A stretch of 64,000 nucleotides of DNA from Monocercomonoides exilis. Its lineage: Eukaryota > Preaxostyla > Oxymonadida > Polymastigidae. Positions 24,606 through 36,064 of the stretch are shown in pieces. A model generated the notes under the pieces. That model searched no databases and was not told where the DNA came from. It saw only the letters and a list, made by a program, of their open reading frames with translations. The position numbers and the translations under genes were made by a program. Within the stretch, counting starts at the first letter, position 1, and every line of letters begins with the position of its first letter. Location of the stretch: assembly GCA_001643675.2 (NCBI GenBank), contig LSRY02000001.1:801501-865500 (forward strand). Reading direction: 5' to 3'.

Positions 24606-25430
24606 ATGCTTATTTTCCGCATTCTCAATCAGATATGCAGTGATATCGCGCTTAGCAAAATGAGAGAGAGTAGGTTAGAAAGCAATCAATGCGTACGCGA
24701 TATGGGCTCCAAGTTCAAGATTTGCTCTGGAATATTACACCGTTTTGCAGGTTCAAAATACAAAATAAATCTAGGAGGCAACTGGCAGCCAAGGAACCCA
24801 AACGGGAGAAGAAGTGAGTTCGGATAAGGATAGAGAAAGGAAGGATTTGAAAATCGAAAAAGGAAAATTAGAGATGAAAGATTGCACAAAATATTCTTCA
24901 GAAGTTGGAGGAGAAGAAGATATGAGTAAAGGAAAGAAGTTAAAGAGACTAGATTTACCGAGTTGAGAAGAGAGAAAGTAAAGAGAAAGAACTCAATCAC
25001 AACACAACTTATTCCGATCACTCGAGTGTCGGAGAACACCCCTCATAATTCCCAGCAGTGCAAGCGAGCTGACTGGCAGCAAACACACTGCGCCACTGAA
25101 AAAGATGGGCATTAACCGGATGAAGCATGGTGTGAGAAGTCAATGTTAGATGATAAAGAACTCAAGAGAAACGAATTTCAGGTCGAGAACGCCTCGGAAA
25201 CACCACAAGAAAGAAAAGGAGTAGAGCCAGGTGCCGCACCTTCATCCGCATGCTCTCTATACATCCGCCGCACGATAACGTGCTAGACAGGATGGTTTAA
25301 GATCATTATGAATAAATAAATAAATATTAAATTTAATAAAAATAAAAATACAACAAAAGGGCTTTCAAGATTCATTATTGAGGAGCAAACCTGCTCCTTG
25401 CGTTCGTAGATTCGCTCTATTGCGAATTGA
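24606..25430 (+). CDS. Hidden basic ORF, open only with TAA/TAG as Gln
   Basis: ATG at 24606 opens a frame with no TGA for 274 codons in a GC-richer island. It crosses TAA 24825, TAG 24831, TAA 24927, TAA 25113 and further TAR codons near the end before TGA at 25428. The product would be Arg/Lys-rich (for example RSWRRRRYE, ELRREKVKRKN) with two or three Cys/His pairs (CKRADW, THCATEKDGH). A basic, gag-like or nucleic-acid-binding protein is possible, but I recognise no family. The last part overlaps the hairpin at 25376-25463, so the functional end may be earlier. Confidence 0.42.
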
Positions 25431-25463
25431 TAGAACGCAGTGAGACAGGTTTGCTCCGAGATA
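25376..25463. repeat. Foldback hairpin with a third copy downstream
   Basis: GGAGCAAACCTG...TGCGTTC (from 25381) pairs with GAACGCAGTGAGACAGGTTT (from about 25434). A third copy, CGGAGCAAACCTGT.TCACTGCGTT, lies at about 26094-26120 in the first orientation. The second and third copies bracket about 620 bp of GC-richer sequence that contains no convincing gene. Confidence 0.5.
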
Positions 25464-26206
25464 ATACGAACGCAGATGGAGAGACAATAGGCGGCGCGAT
25501 GCGAGGGGGAGCCAGAAGTGTGTAGGGAGATGACTAGAAAAAAGGGCGAGATTTAGAAAGAGAGAAAGAAAGAATAAACGCCCGAAGTGATTTCTGTACG
25601 TCTAGAATCTGGAAATATACAAATAGAATGAGTAAGCAAGTGTAATCAGTAGCTATCTGTCCAACACGACAACGATTCTTCGTCACACAGAAGAGTCAGT
25701 TCGGTCCATACAGTGCGCGATGATAGGGTTTGCTCTGCTGATGCAACAGAGAAGCGGGAGGCAGAGCATATCACATGCAGTTTTCTTTTCCACGCCTCGC
25801 GAAAGCGAGAGTGGTTTTTCTTTCTGCTCCAACAAGAATACTCGCCTCACCTGATCCCTGCACAGTCTGCAGGTGTGAGCTCCGAGGGGCAATGTCCCCT
25901 GCCCTCTGGTCTTCGTGACCAAGGCGAAAAGGCGAAGTCGGCGGTAAAGTGAAGAGGACAATTCATAATATACTTTTTATTATTTAACATGTTTTTGTCT
26001 ATATTTTCATCTCACCCTTTTTTCCACGTCATTTTTGGGAGGGCGAAGTTCTCACTTATACCACCCATAAATCGTGAACAATACTCATTATCTCGGAGCA
26101 AACCTGTTTCACTGCGTTTTTATTTAAAAATACAATGGTTTTGGATATAATAAGCAACAAATAATAAAATTTTTAAAGATCTATCAACAAACTATTATTT
26201 GTAAGG

Positions 26207-26531
26207 GGCATAGGTGTATATATGGCACATTCCCAATACTTGGATATTCTTTAAAACATTGTGATAAATAAAAATTTGATTTAATAATAAAACATTTGTA
26301 TTAACAAGAATTTTGAAATTCTTTTTGATCCTTGAGAAAAATCTATTTTAAAAAATCACCCATTAACATTGGTATTTTTCTAAAATTCAAATAAAAATAG
26401 ATAATTTCAAAATAAAAACCAGATGCAAGGTCGTTAATTATTATACGCTCTAACTTTATTTATGATTTTTTAAAAAATAAAACATTTTAAAAATAAATTA
26501 TAAAATTTAAATATTTTGATCAATCACACAA
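26207..26531 (+). repeat. Left terminal inverted repeat of element C
   Basis: Pairs without gaps with 29642-29966. It contains an AATCACCCATTAA block, the counterpart of TGACCCATAA in A and B, and an inner TTTTGATCAATC block. Confidence 0.9.
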
Positions 26532-26982
26532 TTATATTTTGAATAACCTAAAAATTAAAATTTGCTTTCTTTCATCAAGAATTGAACCCTCGTTTGCGAA
26601 CATATAACAAATCATATATATAAATATAGTTTTAAAGTGTGTGATGAATAATTATCAATATATCATTCAAATCTTTATGAATTTTGTTTATGATTTTTAA
26701 GATGATTATATTTGTGCAGTTAGAGGATATTAATGTTATGCCATGATGATCTTGAATTAAGAAACGCTGATGAGGCTCGTGAAGTGTGATTATCATTTTC
26801 TTTTCATTTATTTAATATAATTTTTACTAAATGAAAAGTTAATCATATGTTTTTTTACTGAATCAATGTTGATTATCAAATGCAACAAGAAAGCTATAGA
26901 AAAAACTTCATCATCAAAGAAATTAGAGATGGAGTGAATTTTTGTTACATAGGAGATTATGAAATTAAAATTTACATCTGAT

Positions 26983-29006
26983 TCAATGAATTCAGAATAA
27001 TCACGATAAAAGCTGGAAATGATTTTTTGGTAAACTGCTTCAACTTCTCATCACAGATAAGTGAGTGTCACTTTCGGTTTGATCTTCGAGAGGAATGTTA
27101 TACTCGCCAGAATGCAATATATGGAAGAAATTCCTGTTATTAACCAAATGATAAAAAACTTATTGGATTTATAACCGTCCATCAGAGTGACACAATCATT
27201 ATGAGCAGTATGGATGGATCGAATGAAAGGTAATGCAGGGCAAACGCACTTCTATGTGATTCAATTGAACATGGACTGATGCATTTGACTTCACAACTGA
27301 TTTATTTGTTTCATATTGTTGAAGAGAGTGTGATGGAAGAAGAGAAGGGTCTGAGGGAGATGAGTTTGAGTTCGAAGAGCAGATTTTTGTGTGAAGTTGA
27401 AGCGGAATTGAGGATCAAATTTAAAGTGGCGAGCGTTAAAGTTGAATCAAACACTGTGGTACGTTCAAGAGTGAGGTTTGTGTTTGATGTGGAATTTTAC
27501 ATCTTTTCACATTGAACTGGTTGAGCCAGACAGCGGATCGATGGAAACGGATAACTGCTCGTACCGATCAAAGCACACTGAACCTGTTGAAACTCGTGGG
27601 AATGCACAAATAAGGTTACACATTATTCGGATTGCCATAGGGAGATATGTTCTGGCTGGGTTCTACGTGGAAGATTTTTCACTTTCTGTGGCAACCATAT
27701 GTGTTGCATCGCCTTACCAATTTGTTGTTTCTTCTTGTGAATTCTGCAACTTGGCAAACAGTGATCCGTTCATTGATGTCACAGGAAATTTAGAAATCTC
27801 TGCGATTCATCTCGAATTGGCGAATGAAACCACCTCAAAAAGAGGACTTTCTTTGCTGTCGTGCTCTGGAGTGAGAAGCCCAATGATACTTAACAATTAC
27901 TCGATCAAAAATTCAGCGCAAGGCAATGCAAGAGGGATATTCATCTCTTTGGGATACAATTCAGACTCAATGATGAACAGCTGCCTTTTGGATGGGAATT
28001 CAAGCAAGTGCGATTCAAAAGAAGCACAAAGAAGGTTATCCAGCAAAGTGTTTAATGAAGCGAAAAATAAAATCTGCAAATTGAATCGATCAGTTGTTGA
28101 CATCTCGAAGAGTTCTGTGGTGATGAAAGACACAACAATCTGCAACTCCTCAAAGGGAGGGATGACAGTGAGTGGAAGATCTGTGATGATTGAAAACGGG
28201 AGTTTGTGAATAACTATCCTTGGATTGAGAATTACACATCAGTCAGAAGAAACATTATTTGTTCTGATTCTGCCTCATTGACCATTTCCAGCTTGAAAGT
28301 AGGTGATGGGGTTTTACCAAATACATCACTTTGGATTCTGAATGAAGGATGCAATTTTGAAGGAATTATTTCTGAAAGAGCATCCCCATTCTTCGTTCCA
28401 GTGTTGGAGAGTGTTGAAGCAAAGGAAGTGGGAGAAGAATTGGAGATTGTGTTCAAAGGGAAGGAGCTGCTGCCATGCAACTTGTCATTTATGGTTGTGA
28501 AGCAAATTGGAGAAGAAAAACAGATTGAAAAATATGGATTTGGTGAAAGTGGATGTGTGTCAGAGACTGCAGCAGAATGGAGGATGCAAAAGGAGAGGAT
28601 GAGTGAGGCGGAAGATGAAGCAGAAGTGAGAGTGAGCATTATGTTTGGGGATTCGAATAAGCCATTGGTCACTGATACTTTCATTCTGAAGAATCGAAGT
28701 GAACCCAAAGTTAATGGAGAAGAAAGGATTGTCGAGGGAGATGAAGAAGGAAAAACATCATGGGAGGTGATATTTGCAGTGATATTTGCGAATTTGTTTT
28801 TGATTGTTCTAATCATTGCTGTTGCATTTATTGTTCGATGGAAGAAGTTGAAGAGAAGGACAGAGGTGTTGCAAGAGATTGTGAATGACACAGTGAAAAA
28901 GGATCCGAAGCTGATTGAGATGGTGACGATGAAGATGTCACTTGAGGAGCAGTGGAGGAGAGCAGAGATAGAGGCAGAGAAGAAGAATGATGTTATTTTT
29001 GAATGA
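26983..29006 (+). pseudogene. Surface protein fragment: beta-helix, TM segment, cytosolic stub
   Basis: Frame 0 from about 26983 to 27515 contains GSNER.CRANALLCDSIE (27213-27269), which aligns gap-free with GSDNRQCGAQSNPCESIG of element B; TAA 27231 falls exactly on the Gln. Coding then shifts to frame 1 (27478-28209; ICNSSKGGMTVSGRSV) and, by one base near 28206, to frame 0 (NNYPWIENYTSVRRN). It continues to a transmembrane segment at about 28760-28840 (FAVIFANLFLIVLIIAVAF) with a basic stop-transfer and a short helical cytosolic tail ending in TGA at 29004. Compared with element A it lacks the pseudokinase; compared with B it adds the membrane anchor. At least two frameshifts make it non-functional. 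Confidence 0.7.
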
Positions 29007-29641
29007 GGAAATAAAGTTGACTGTGCTTTCAGATATCACTAAATTCACATAAATTTTGTTGTGATTTTAATGCGCTGTTCCAATTGAAGCATCCAAATGA
29101 ATAAAAATGCATTAAAAGAAAGCGCTTTATATATTCTCAATGAAATTATTTCTTTGAATTCTGAGAAAAAGAAAATATTTTCACATTTTAAATAATCAAT
29201 TTAAAATTCTGTTTAAAAGTTATATTATTTCAAATCAATTTTTTTTATACATAAAAAAGCTATATAAATATGAAAAGTTACTTGTTATGTACAAAAAATA
29301 CTATTATCTTTCATATTTTGCTGAAAAAAGCAATAAATTGAAAATGAATTAATCAAAACATATCGAACGAACTTTAGAAGTTAAAACTGCAGTTAAATCA
29401 TTATTATCATTATTAAGCATTCAACATTGTTTTTGCAAATTAAAATTTAATTAATAAATGCAAAAATATCATTTGAAATTCTAACTATCAAGATGAAAGT
29501 TGACAAAGCAAAAACAACTTAAACTTATCTTCACGTGAGAGAATTGATGAATTCTATTAAGATGAAGCATGGATCTTTAACCGTTGCAAGGTAAATAATG
29601 CATAAAAGCTAATTTATCAAAATTGGAAAATCAAAATTATT

Positions 29642-29966
29642 TTGTGGGGTTGATCAAAATATTTAAATTTTATAATTTATTTTTAAAATGTTTTATTTTT
29701 TAAAAAATCATAAATAAAGTTAGAGCGTATAATAATTAACGACCTTGCATCTGGTTTTTATTTTGAAATTATCTATTTTTATTTGAATTTTAGAAAAATA
29801 CCAATGTTAATGGGTGATTTTTTAAAATAGATTTTTCTCAAGGATCAAAAAGAATTTCAAAATTCTTGTTAATACAAATGTTTTATTATTAAATCAAATT
29901 TTTATTTATCACAATGTTTTAAAGAATATCCAAGTATTGGGAATGTGCCATATATACACTTATGCC
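29642..29966 (-). repeat. Right terminal inverted repeat of element C
   Basis: Inverted partner of 26207-26531. Outer end ATACACTTATGCC, followed by TTGTAAGG. Confidence 0.9.
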
Positions 29967-29974
29967 TTGTAAGG

Positions 29975-30385
29975 TAATCATTTTGTTGAAAGCATTTCGA
30001 TTTTTTGAAATTTCTTTCCTCAGATCTTCCATTTCCATTTTCGAAACAATTTTAAGCTTTGTTCAGTAAAAAAAATATCTTTCAAATATATCAAAAAAAA
30101 AGGATGGTTTGAACGATGTTTTTAACTGATTTGTTAGTTGATTTTGATGTTTTTTTCTTTCTCTTGCTGTGATTCTGTTTCTTCATGAATGAGAAAAATA
30201 CTGTTGCTTCATTGGAATCACTGTGAAAAAATGAAGGAGAAAACATCTTTTAACAACTTCAATGGTTAATATGTTTGATTTCATTTAGAACTAAAGATTT
30301 TATTATTTTCTTTTTCATTGTTAAAGTATTGTTTTCTGAACTGGAATACTACGATAATGACGAACAAAGAAAGAAGATTTGAGAG
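29975..30385. other. AT-rich spacer
   Basis: Nothing recognisable between element C and the next gene. Confidence 0.5.
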
Positions 30386-30816
30386 ATGGATCGAATGATT
30401 GAACGGATGGATAAAAAACAATTCGAATTTGTTTTAACAGGAGACCTGTTCAATTATATTCACAGAATGATTGAAGAAAAGAAACTGACGACAAAAGCTG
30501 CAACTGTGTTGTTGAAGCGCTTTGGATATAATAAAAAACAATGAACTCCTCGAATAATCACAATTATTTTTTAATGATAAACAGAAAATTCGAAATGATA
30601 ATTTTTGAAGAACAGAAAAATAAAACAAAGAACGAAAATTCACTCGTTTATCTTTGTAAATTCTGCATTTTTCTTTATCGATTCTTCCCATCGGAGTTGA
30701 CTTTAATTCGCATGTTTTGCATTATTAAGGTTGCTTTGTACAAGGAGGGAAGCGAGGAAGTTCAGAAAGAAGTGGATATGGCTTTGCTGACGTTGAATGC
30801 AGTTGACCATTTTTTT

Positions 30817-30873
30817 GTTTGGGAGTTTCAATTTTGTTTTTGATATTATTGATATTTCCATATTTCAAACAAG
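30817..30873 (+). other. Predicted intron
   Basis: GTTTGGGAG to CAAACAAG, 57 bp, phase 0 on both sides. It contains two in-frame TGA codons, and its removal joins two conserved blocks. Confidence 0.62.
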
Positions 30874-31088
30874 TTCATCGAACAAGAACTTTTCCTCAAC
30901 GAGATTAAAGAGATACTCCAATGCATTCAAGAACATCTCAATCTCACTCGCCTTTCCTTTCAATCTGTTTGGGAGTTATAGCTTTTCAGATGCTCCTCTT
31001 ATCTTGATTTGGAAGCAATATTTGTTAATGAGCAACATTTTGAAGGAGAAGGAGCAAGAGAATTGGAAGAACTAATTGGATGTTTGGA

Positions 31089-31160
31089 TTGGAAGAAGAA
31101 AGAAAAGAAGAAAGAAAAGAAGAAAGAAAAGAAGAAAGAAAAGAAGAAAGAAAAGACAAG
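31089..31160 (+). repeat. AAG/AAAG microsatellite
   Basis: Repeats of GAAGAAAGAAAA encode a Lys/Glu run inside the helical-repeat gene. Confidence 0.75.
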
Positions 31161-31839
31161 AGAAGAAATGACAAAGATGTTTGTCTTAGATAAATGATTG
31201 CTCATATTGACATCTTCCAGAGAGTGTGCAGATTGATTGAAGAAGAATTTTTAAATTTCGCAAGTTTCATTGTTAGAGTTATTTGAATGGTGAAGGATAA
31301 CTTCATTTTTTGTGACTCAGGTGTGTTAAATCCTTTTGAATTATGGTCAGCGGAGGATTGAGAGATATTTAAGTGCTTTTGAAAGGAGAAGCTTGTAGAG
31401 GTTATTATGGAACAGATCATTCAATCAAATGAAAGTCGCCGAAATATTTCTGATTATTTGGGTGCATTCAAAGAACTTTGCAAAAGATTGAATTTCAAGT
31501 GGAAAACAAAGACGATGAAACAAAACGAAGAAACGAAAAAAAATGTTTTCAAAATGATGGAAGAGAGAAGATATGAAGATATTAACGTCCATTTTTCAAA
31601 CTTTTCAATCAGTTTTCTGTTTCATTTGTTTGACGAAAATATGTATTGTCTCGTGAATTGCTAAGCAAATGAAGCTTATAACACTCCACTTCAAATGTTT
31701 TGAAAGGCTTTGAAACATTCCAAATGTCAACAAAGATAATGATAAAATCTACAAAATATTTTTGCAATTAGGGTGATTTATAAACCCGAATATTTTTTTG
31801 AAAATCCGAACAAAAAATAAATGAATTTATTTTTGTGTT

Positions 31840-33412
31840 TTGTATATTGATTTCGTTTTTAAATAAAAATAATAAATATTATAATCTGCAAGCTCTCGTT
31901 TCGTTATTTTTCGAGTATTTCTTTCTATTTTTTCATCATCAGAAAAATCATCATTTAAAATTTTCAATGGGTTGAATTTTCTTTTTTTCTGTTATTCAAC
32001 TTTAAACGAAGTATTTTCAGTTTCTTCATTCTCTTTTTCTATATTTTTTGACTCTTTTCTTTCGTCCTTTTATTTTTTTCCATTCTAATTGAAATTCTTC
32101 ATCGGTAATTAATTTTCCAAAATAATCAAACATTTATGTTCTAACTTCAGAGTAATAGAAGGCTCTTTTTGAAGTTTCACTAACGCTTCATGCCGCTGAT
32201 GTGACAGTACTCTGCTCTTCGCAAATGATGATTTTATTGTTGAAGGCAACAAAGAAGTTTGCAAAGCTTGTGGAAGCACATCAGCTAGCGCTCTTCGTCG
32301 CAAAATAACAGTAAAAGAAGAAGGTGCTTCAAAATTTAAATAAATTGTTTTTTTAAAAACAGCGAATACGCCACGATCCAACGGCTGTGCGATGTGAGTG
32401 GTGTGGGGAACGAAAGTTACAACATTTATTGAAAAATCAGCAAACCTCTTCCAGAAGTCTGGCTGTGCTCTCGAAGAATGGGAATCAAGAAGGAGAATGC
32501 ACCATTCTTCTCTTTTCTTCAAAGTTTCTCTTCTTTGTGTGATCCCTGGCAGCAACACTTCTTCAGCATATTTGAAAAATAGCGCTTCAGTTATCCAGCC
32601 TTCATTTTCACCCCAAGCATCCAACTGCGAACTCAGAACAAGGCGCAGTTCATCAGGTAATTTGTGACAAGGCCACAGAACGACTCTTTTTAAGGAGAAG
32701 CCATCAGCTGCAGCTGCAACGACGAAAGTTGCATTTGACATATTCATTGGTGTTTTGGAGAAACCAGCTGGCATGCCTGAAGGATGGAAAACAAGAGTCG
32801 AGAAAGAATCAGAGAGTCGAAGAGAGGATTCATCAATATTAAAGATGAGAGAGTTAGAATAGTGATGCGGATCATGAAGGTTTTGTAGAAGAGTGAAAAA
32901 TGGAAGAAGGATTTGTTGATTTGATGCGGAGAGCCTTTGGATGTCGAAGTATCGATGGTGTGAAGCCTTAAGCTCAGGATGTTTTTGGAGTATTGATAAG
33001 GATATGCTTTTGAAATGTTCACTTCTTCATCTTCTTCATCGAAGTCGTCTTTTTTCCTATCATTGATAACAGTGTTCATCTGAATATACAAAAAATAGAT
33101 AAATACAACAAATTAAAAATTGTGACAAACTAATTTCCTCATTTGCGCAGCATTGTAACTTGTCCCACTTTCACATTCGATTTTAAGCACTCCAAATATA
33201 GTTTCCTCTTCTTCCTGATTGAATAATTCTGGTCTTCCATTTTTCCCTGCCTTCCTTCCTTTTATTACAGCTGTAACTACCCCATCAATTGCCGAGCGAG
33301 TAAATTCTTTCATGTTTGCAGTATCTGCAACCAGAGCTTTTACATTTGCAAAAGTTGTTGTTTCACGTTCCAATCGACTTTCAATGTGGGGATATTTAAA
33401 GTGTCTCATCAA
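31840..33412 (-). pseudogene. pogo/Tigger-like DDE transposase
   Basis: Reading leftwards: an N-terminal DNA-binding-like region (GRPELFNQEEEETIFGVL, about 33230-33175), then an intron 33130-33080, then an acidic stretch and a frame change near 33000 into ILQKHPELKASHHRYFDIQR. The DDE core has FNIDESSLR (first Asp), LLLDSHSSRAQPDFW (second) and FVPHTTHIAQPLDRGVFAVF (third), as in DDE_1/CENP-B-type transposases. After TAA at 32111-32109 similarly charged sequence continues (KRKFNPLKILNDDF) with another TAA read through, to about 31840. Catalytic residues are intact, but the frameshift indicates a damaged copy. The start at 33412 may extend upstream to about 33490. Confidence 0.68.
33080..33130 (-). 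other. Predicted intron
   Basis: GTTTGTCACA to TATATTCAG on the minus strand, 51 bp, phase 0, inside the pogo-like gene. Confidence 0.6.
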
Positions 33413-33586
33413 ACATCTGATTTTCTCTAATCCTTGTTGTTTTTTATTTTCTGCTACACACTTTTCAAAAAAAATTCTGGTAATGATCTCATTTCAATTC
33501 TTTTGGAAAATTTTTTTTTTGAAATGAAAAAAAAAAATTTTAAAAAAATTTCGATCAAATTCTAACTTTGTGATACCCCTTGCTAT

Positions 33587-33665
33587 TACCTAATCTTCTC
33601 ATGGGAGGCACTAATCAGAGATGGAGGAGCTAACCCCCCCATCTCCCCCCATCAGAGATTAGGTA
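33587..33665. repeat. Small hairpin repeat
   Basis: TACCTAATCT (33587-33596) pairs with AGATTAGGTA (33656-33665). The loop contains C-rich tracts (CCCCCCC) unusual for this region. Confidence 0.6.
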
Positions 33666-33854
33666 TTGTAATTTGATCTTAATTTCTGACTACTGACTTT
33701 TCCTTATATACTCAAAACAATTAATAAAATATGAAAAGTGGGTTGCAAACATTAATCAAAAAAATGTTTCGAGAAATGTGTAAACGTTATATATTTTTTG
33801 AACAATAATTAATTTTTTTCAATTTAATTTTATTTTTGAAACATATGATATCAA

Positions 33855-34099
33855 TATGGGTGAATTTTTTTGAAAAGTTCCTTTTGTTTAATTTTCAAAT
33901 AAAGAAAAAATGTTATATTTCTATCAAATTTCTGTTCCCACGGATTAAACTTTCCTTAATTGGATATCAAAACCTCAACAATGTTTTTATTTTCATTTTA
34001 TAGAAGTTTAAAACGTGGGAACAAAAAACTGATGAAAATTTGAAAATTTTATTAAATTTGAAAATTAAACAAAAAGAACTTTTCAAAAAATTCAGACAT
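33855..34099. mobile_element. 245-bp foldback MITE, copy 1
   Basis: GAATTTTTTTGAAAAGTTC.TTTTGTTTAATTTTC at the left pairs with its inverse at the right. Inner arms also pair (TCTGTTCCCACG with CGTGGGAACA), so almost the whole element is one imperfect palindrome. No coding. Related copies are at 55314-55559 and 61698-61937. Confidence 0.68.
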
Positions 34100-36064
34100 A
34101 TTAATAAATCTTCTTTCAAATAAATTGTTGCAAACCAAAATAATTAAACTTTCCATAAAAAAGCAAAGAATATTTTATGATAATATATTGCAATGGAGAA
34201 AAGTCAAGTTTATCATATTTGTTTATTTAAAAATCAACTGACAACAATCACTGGAGGATATTGGAATTGTTGATATGCAATGAGTTTGTTTCAAAAGAAA
34301 ATCAAAATCAACTTTCTTTCATCAGAAAAATTAGAAAGATTTAAAACAAAATGAACTTAACAGTGTTTGAGGATCATTCTTTTCTTTGTAACAAGTGCTC
34401 ATGTGTAAAAATGCTCATTGTTTGCGATAAATCTTTGTTTAATCTTTTTTAATATCTTTTTGTTTTTACAGTTAGGCTCGATAATAATTTCATTTCATTT
34501 CGCACAATTTTTTGTGATTACAATCGAACTTGATTATAACCGAAACTGTTTTTCATCGAAAAATTTTTCTGAAAAAATTGTTTAAGATGAATAAAATTAT
34601 ATTTTCAATATTTATTGAAATCCACTCATTTGTTTCGATTTTTCAGTTTTCAATGTTTCAATGTTTTTTGTTGTTGGCAATAAAGCAGAAAACAACAACT
34701 TTAATTATTTCGAAAATTTCAAAACAGACAGAAAAATACCTAAATTTTTATTTTAAAATTTGTGATTATTCCAAATTTTGTTTTTATATTTACAGATGAA
34801 ATAACACATGGAAAAATGCTTTATTTTTTGATGCGCGAAAAAATGTATTTATTAGCGGTCTTGATTACAACTGAGGTGATTATAACCGAGCTTCACAGAA
34901 TATATAAAATTAAACAAAATACAAAAAAACAAAAAAAAATATCAAATAATAAATAACATACAACTGAGCTATTGCTGATGGAGTGACAATGAAAGATCCT
35001 CACAAATTGATTTTGTGTATTTGCAGCAGAAACGGACAAGTGCGTGGAGCTCACGGAAGATCCCCTTCTATTATTAAACACAAATGTCTTTTCTTGTGTC
35101 CTTCTTTGTCAATGTCATTTTTCAAAAGCAAGGTGAATGTGAGGCCAGATATAATTCTGACATCATATTTATCCAATTAATGAACTAATTCACTTCTTAT
35201 GGATTTTTTTGGGACACTTTCACAAAACGGAATCTATCATTTATAAAAGCAGCCTCTATAGAAAAAAACTGGTGATCAGATTATTTATTGTGACTTCACT
35301 TAATAATCTTATCCTTTCCCATTAATCAAAATTTCAAATGTTGACTTCATGAAAAATCATGAAATACTTAATGGAATCAAAAATAATAAAGATGACTGAA
35401 CTCCATTCATTCGAAAATAATAAATGCCTTGCCATAACGATGGATAGCGGAACTATTGCAACGAACTAATACATTGTTGAAACTGTTGCTGATTTATCTA
35501 TTGGTAGAAATTTGTTTTTTGGAGCTTAAAACAAAGTTGAATAAGTTCACAAGATTTTGAAAAACAAGCAAATGAATGCATGGAAGAAACATCACTTTTT
35601 GGAGTGGAAGTTCATTATTTCTGTTCCGATGGTCTGATTGCACAAAGATCAGTATAATTTAGAATTAACCATCTCAACGATTGAACACCAATAAGACTAT
35701 TCAATTTTTCTGCATTATTTTTTGATTATTGCACAAATAATCATATCAACTTGCTTCAAATACATTCATTTTAAAAAGATTTAATGTATGGAGGATATTA
35801 AAAAAAATGGTATTTTATTTTATTTGCAGAAAAATGGAACACCCAATGAATGTCGAAGTTATTGCAAAAAAAGTGCACTTCATTTTGCACAACGAGGTGG
35901 TCAAGTTTGTATGATATTTGTTCTTTTATTAGGAAAAATGAAAGAGCGATAAGAGAAATTGGTTTATCAGATCAAAGAGAAATAATGAAAGCAATTAAGG
36001 CAGAAATATTATAACTTCCTCTTCAAATTCTCCATAGCGTGTTTGAGAAAATTTCAACAAAGTT
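34100..36064. other. AT-rich stretch
   Basis: Mostly no recognisable feature. A GATTATAACCGA motif occurs in opposite orientations near 34530 and 34880. Between about 35860 and 36060 a frame reads ERAIREIGLSDQREIMKAIK and joins LPLQILHSVFEK through a TAA, so this part is probably coding and belongs to the gene that follows. Confidence 0.4.

Larger units (their letters stand above)
26207..29966. mobile_element. Element C: GGCATAGGT-ended non-autonomous transposon
   Basis: Begins GGCATAGGTGTATATATGGC and ends with the inverse (one mismatch in the outer 22 bp). The terminal repeats are about 325 bp and the flanking 8-bp duplication TTGTAAGG is perfect (26199-26206 and 29967-29974). It carries a broken surface-protein gene (26983-29006); the 29007-29641 tail is AT-rich with no gene. 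Its outer sequence differs from A and B beyond the first nine bases, so it is a distinct subfamily. Confidence 0.9.
30386..31664 (+). pseudogene. Helical-repeat-like protein of an oxymonad-type family
   Basis: The reading begins FEFVLTGDLFNYIHRMIEEK near 30430, shifts one base in the A-run at about 30537, then reads SLVYLCKFCIFLYRFF and EEVQKEVDMALLTLNAVDHF. An intron at 30817-30873 joins this in phase to FIEQELFLNEIKEILQCIQE, then INEQ-like blocks (EGARELEELIGCLDWKKKE). TAG at about 30979 is in frame. After a (GAAA)-type Lys/Glu repeat the family pattern resumes in another frame (MMEERRYEDINVHFSNF, about 31550-31610). I remember proteins with these block motifs as abundant in oxymonad genomes; their function is unknown and they look like HEAT/ARM-type helical repeats. 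Frame shifts suggest decay or unseen introns. Confidence 0.5.
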
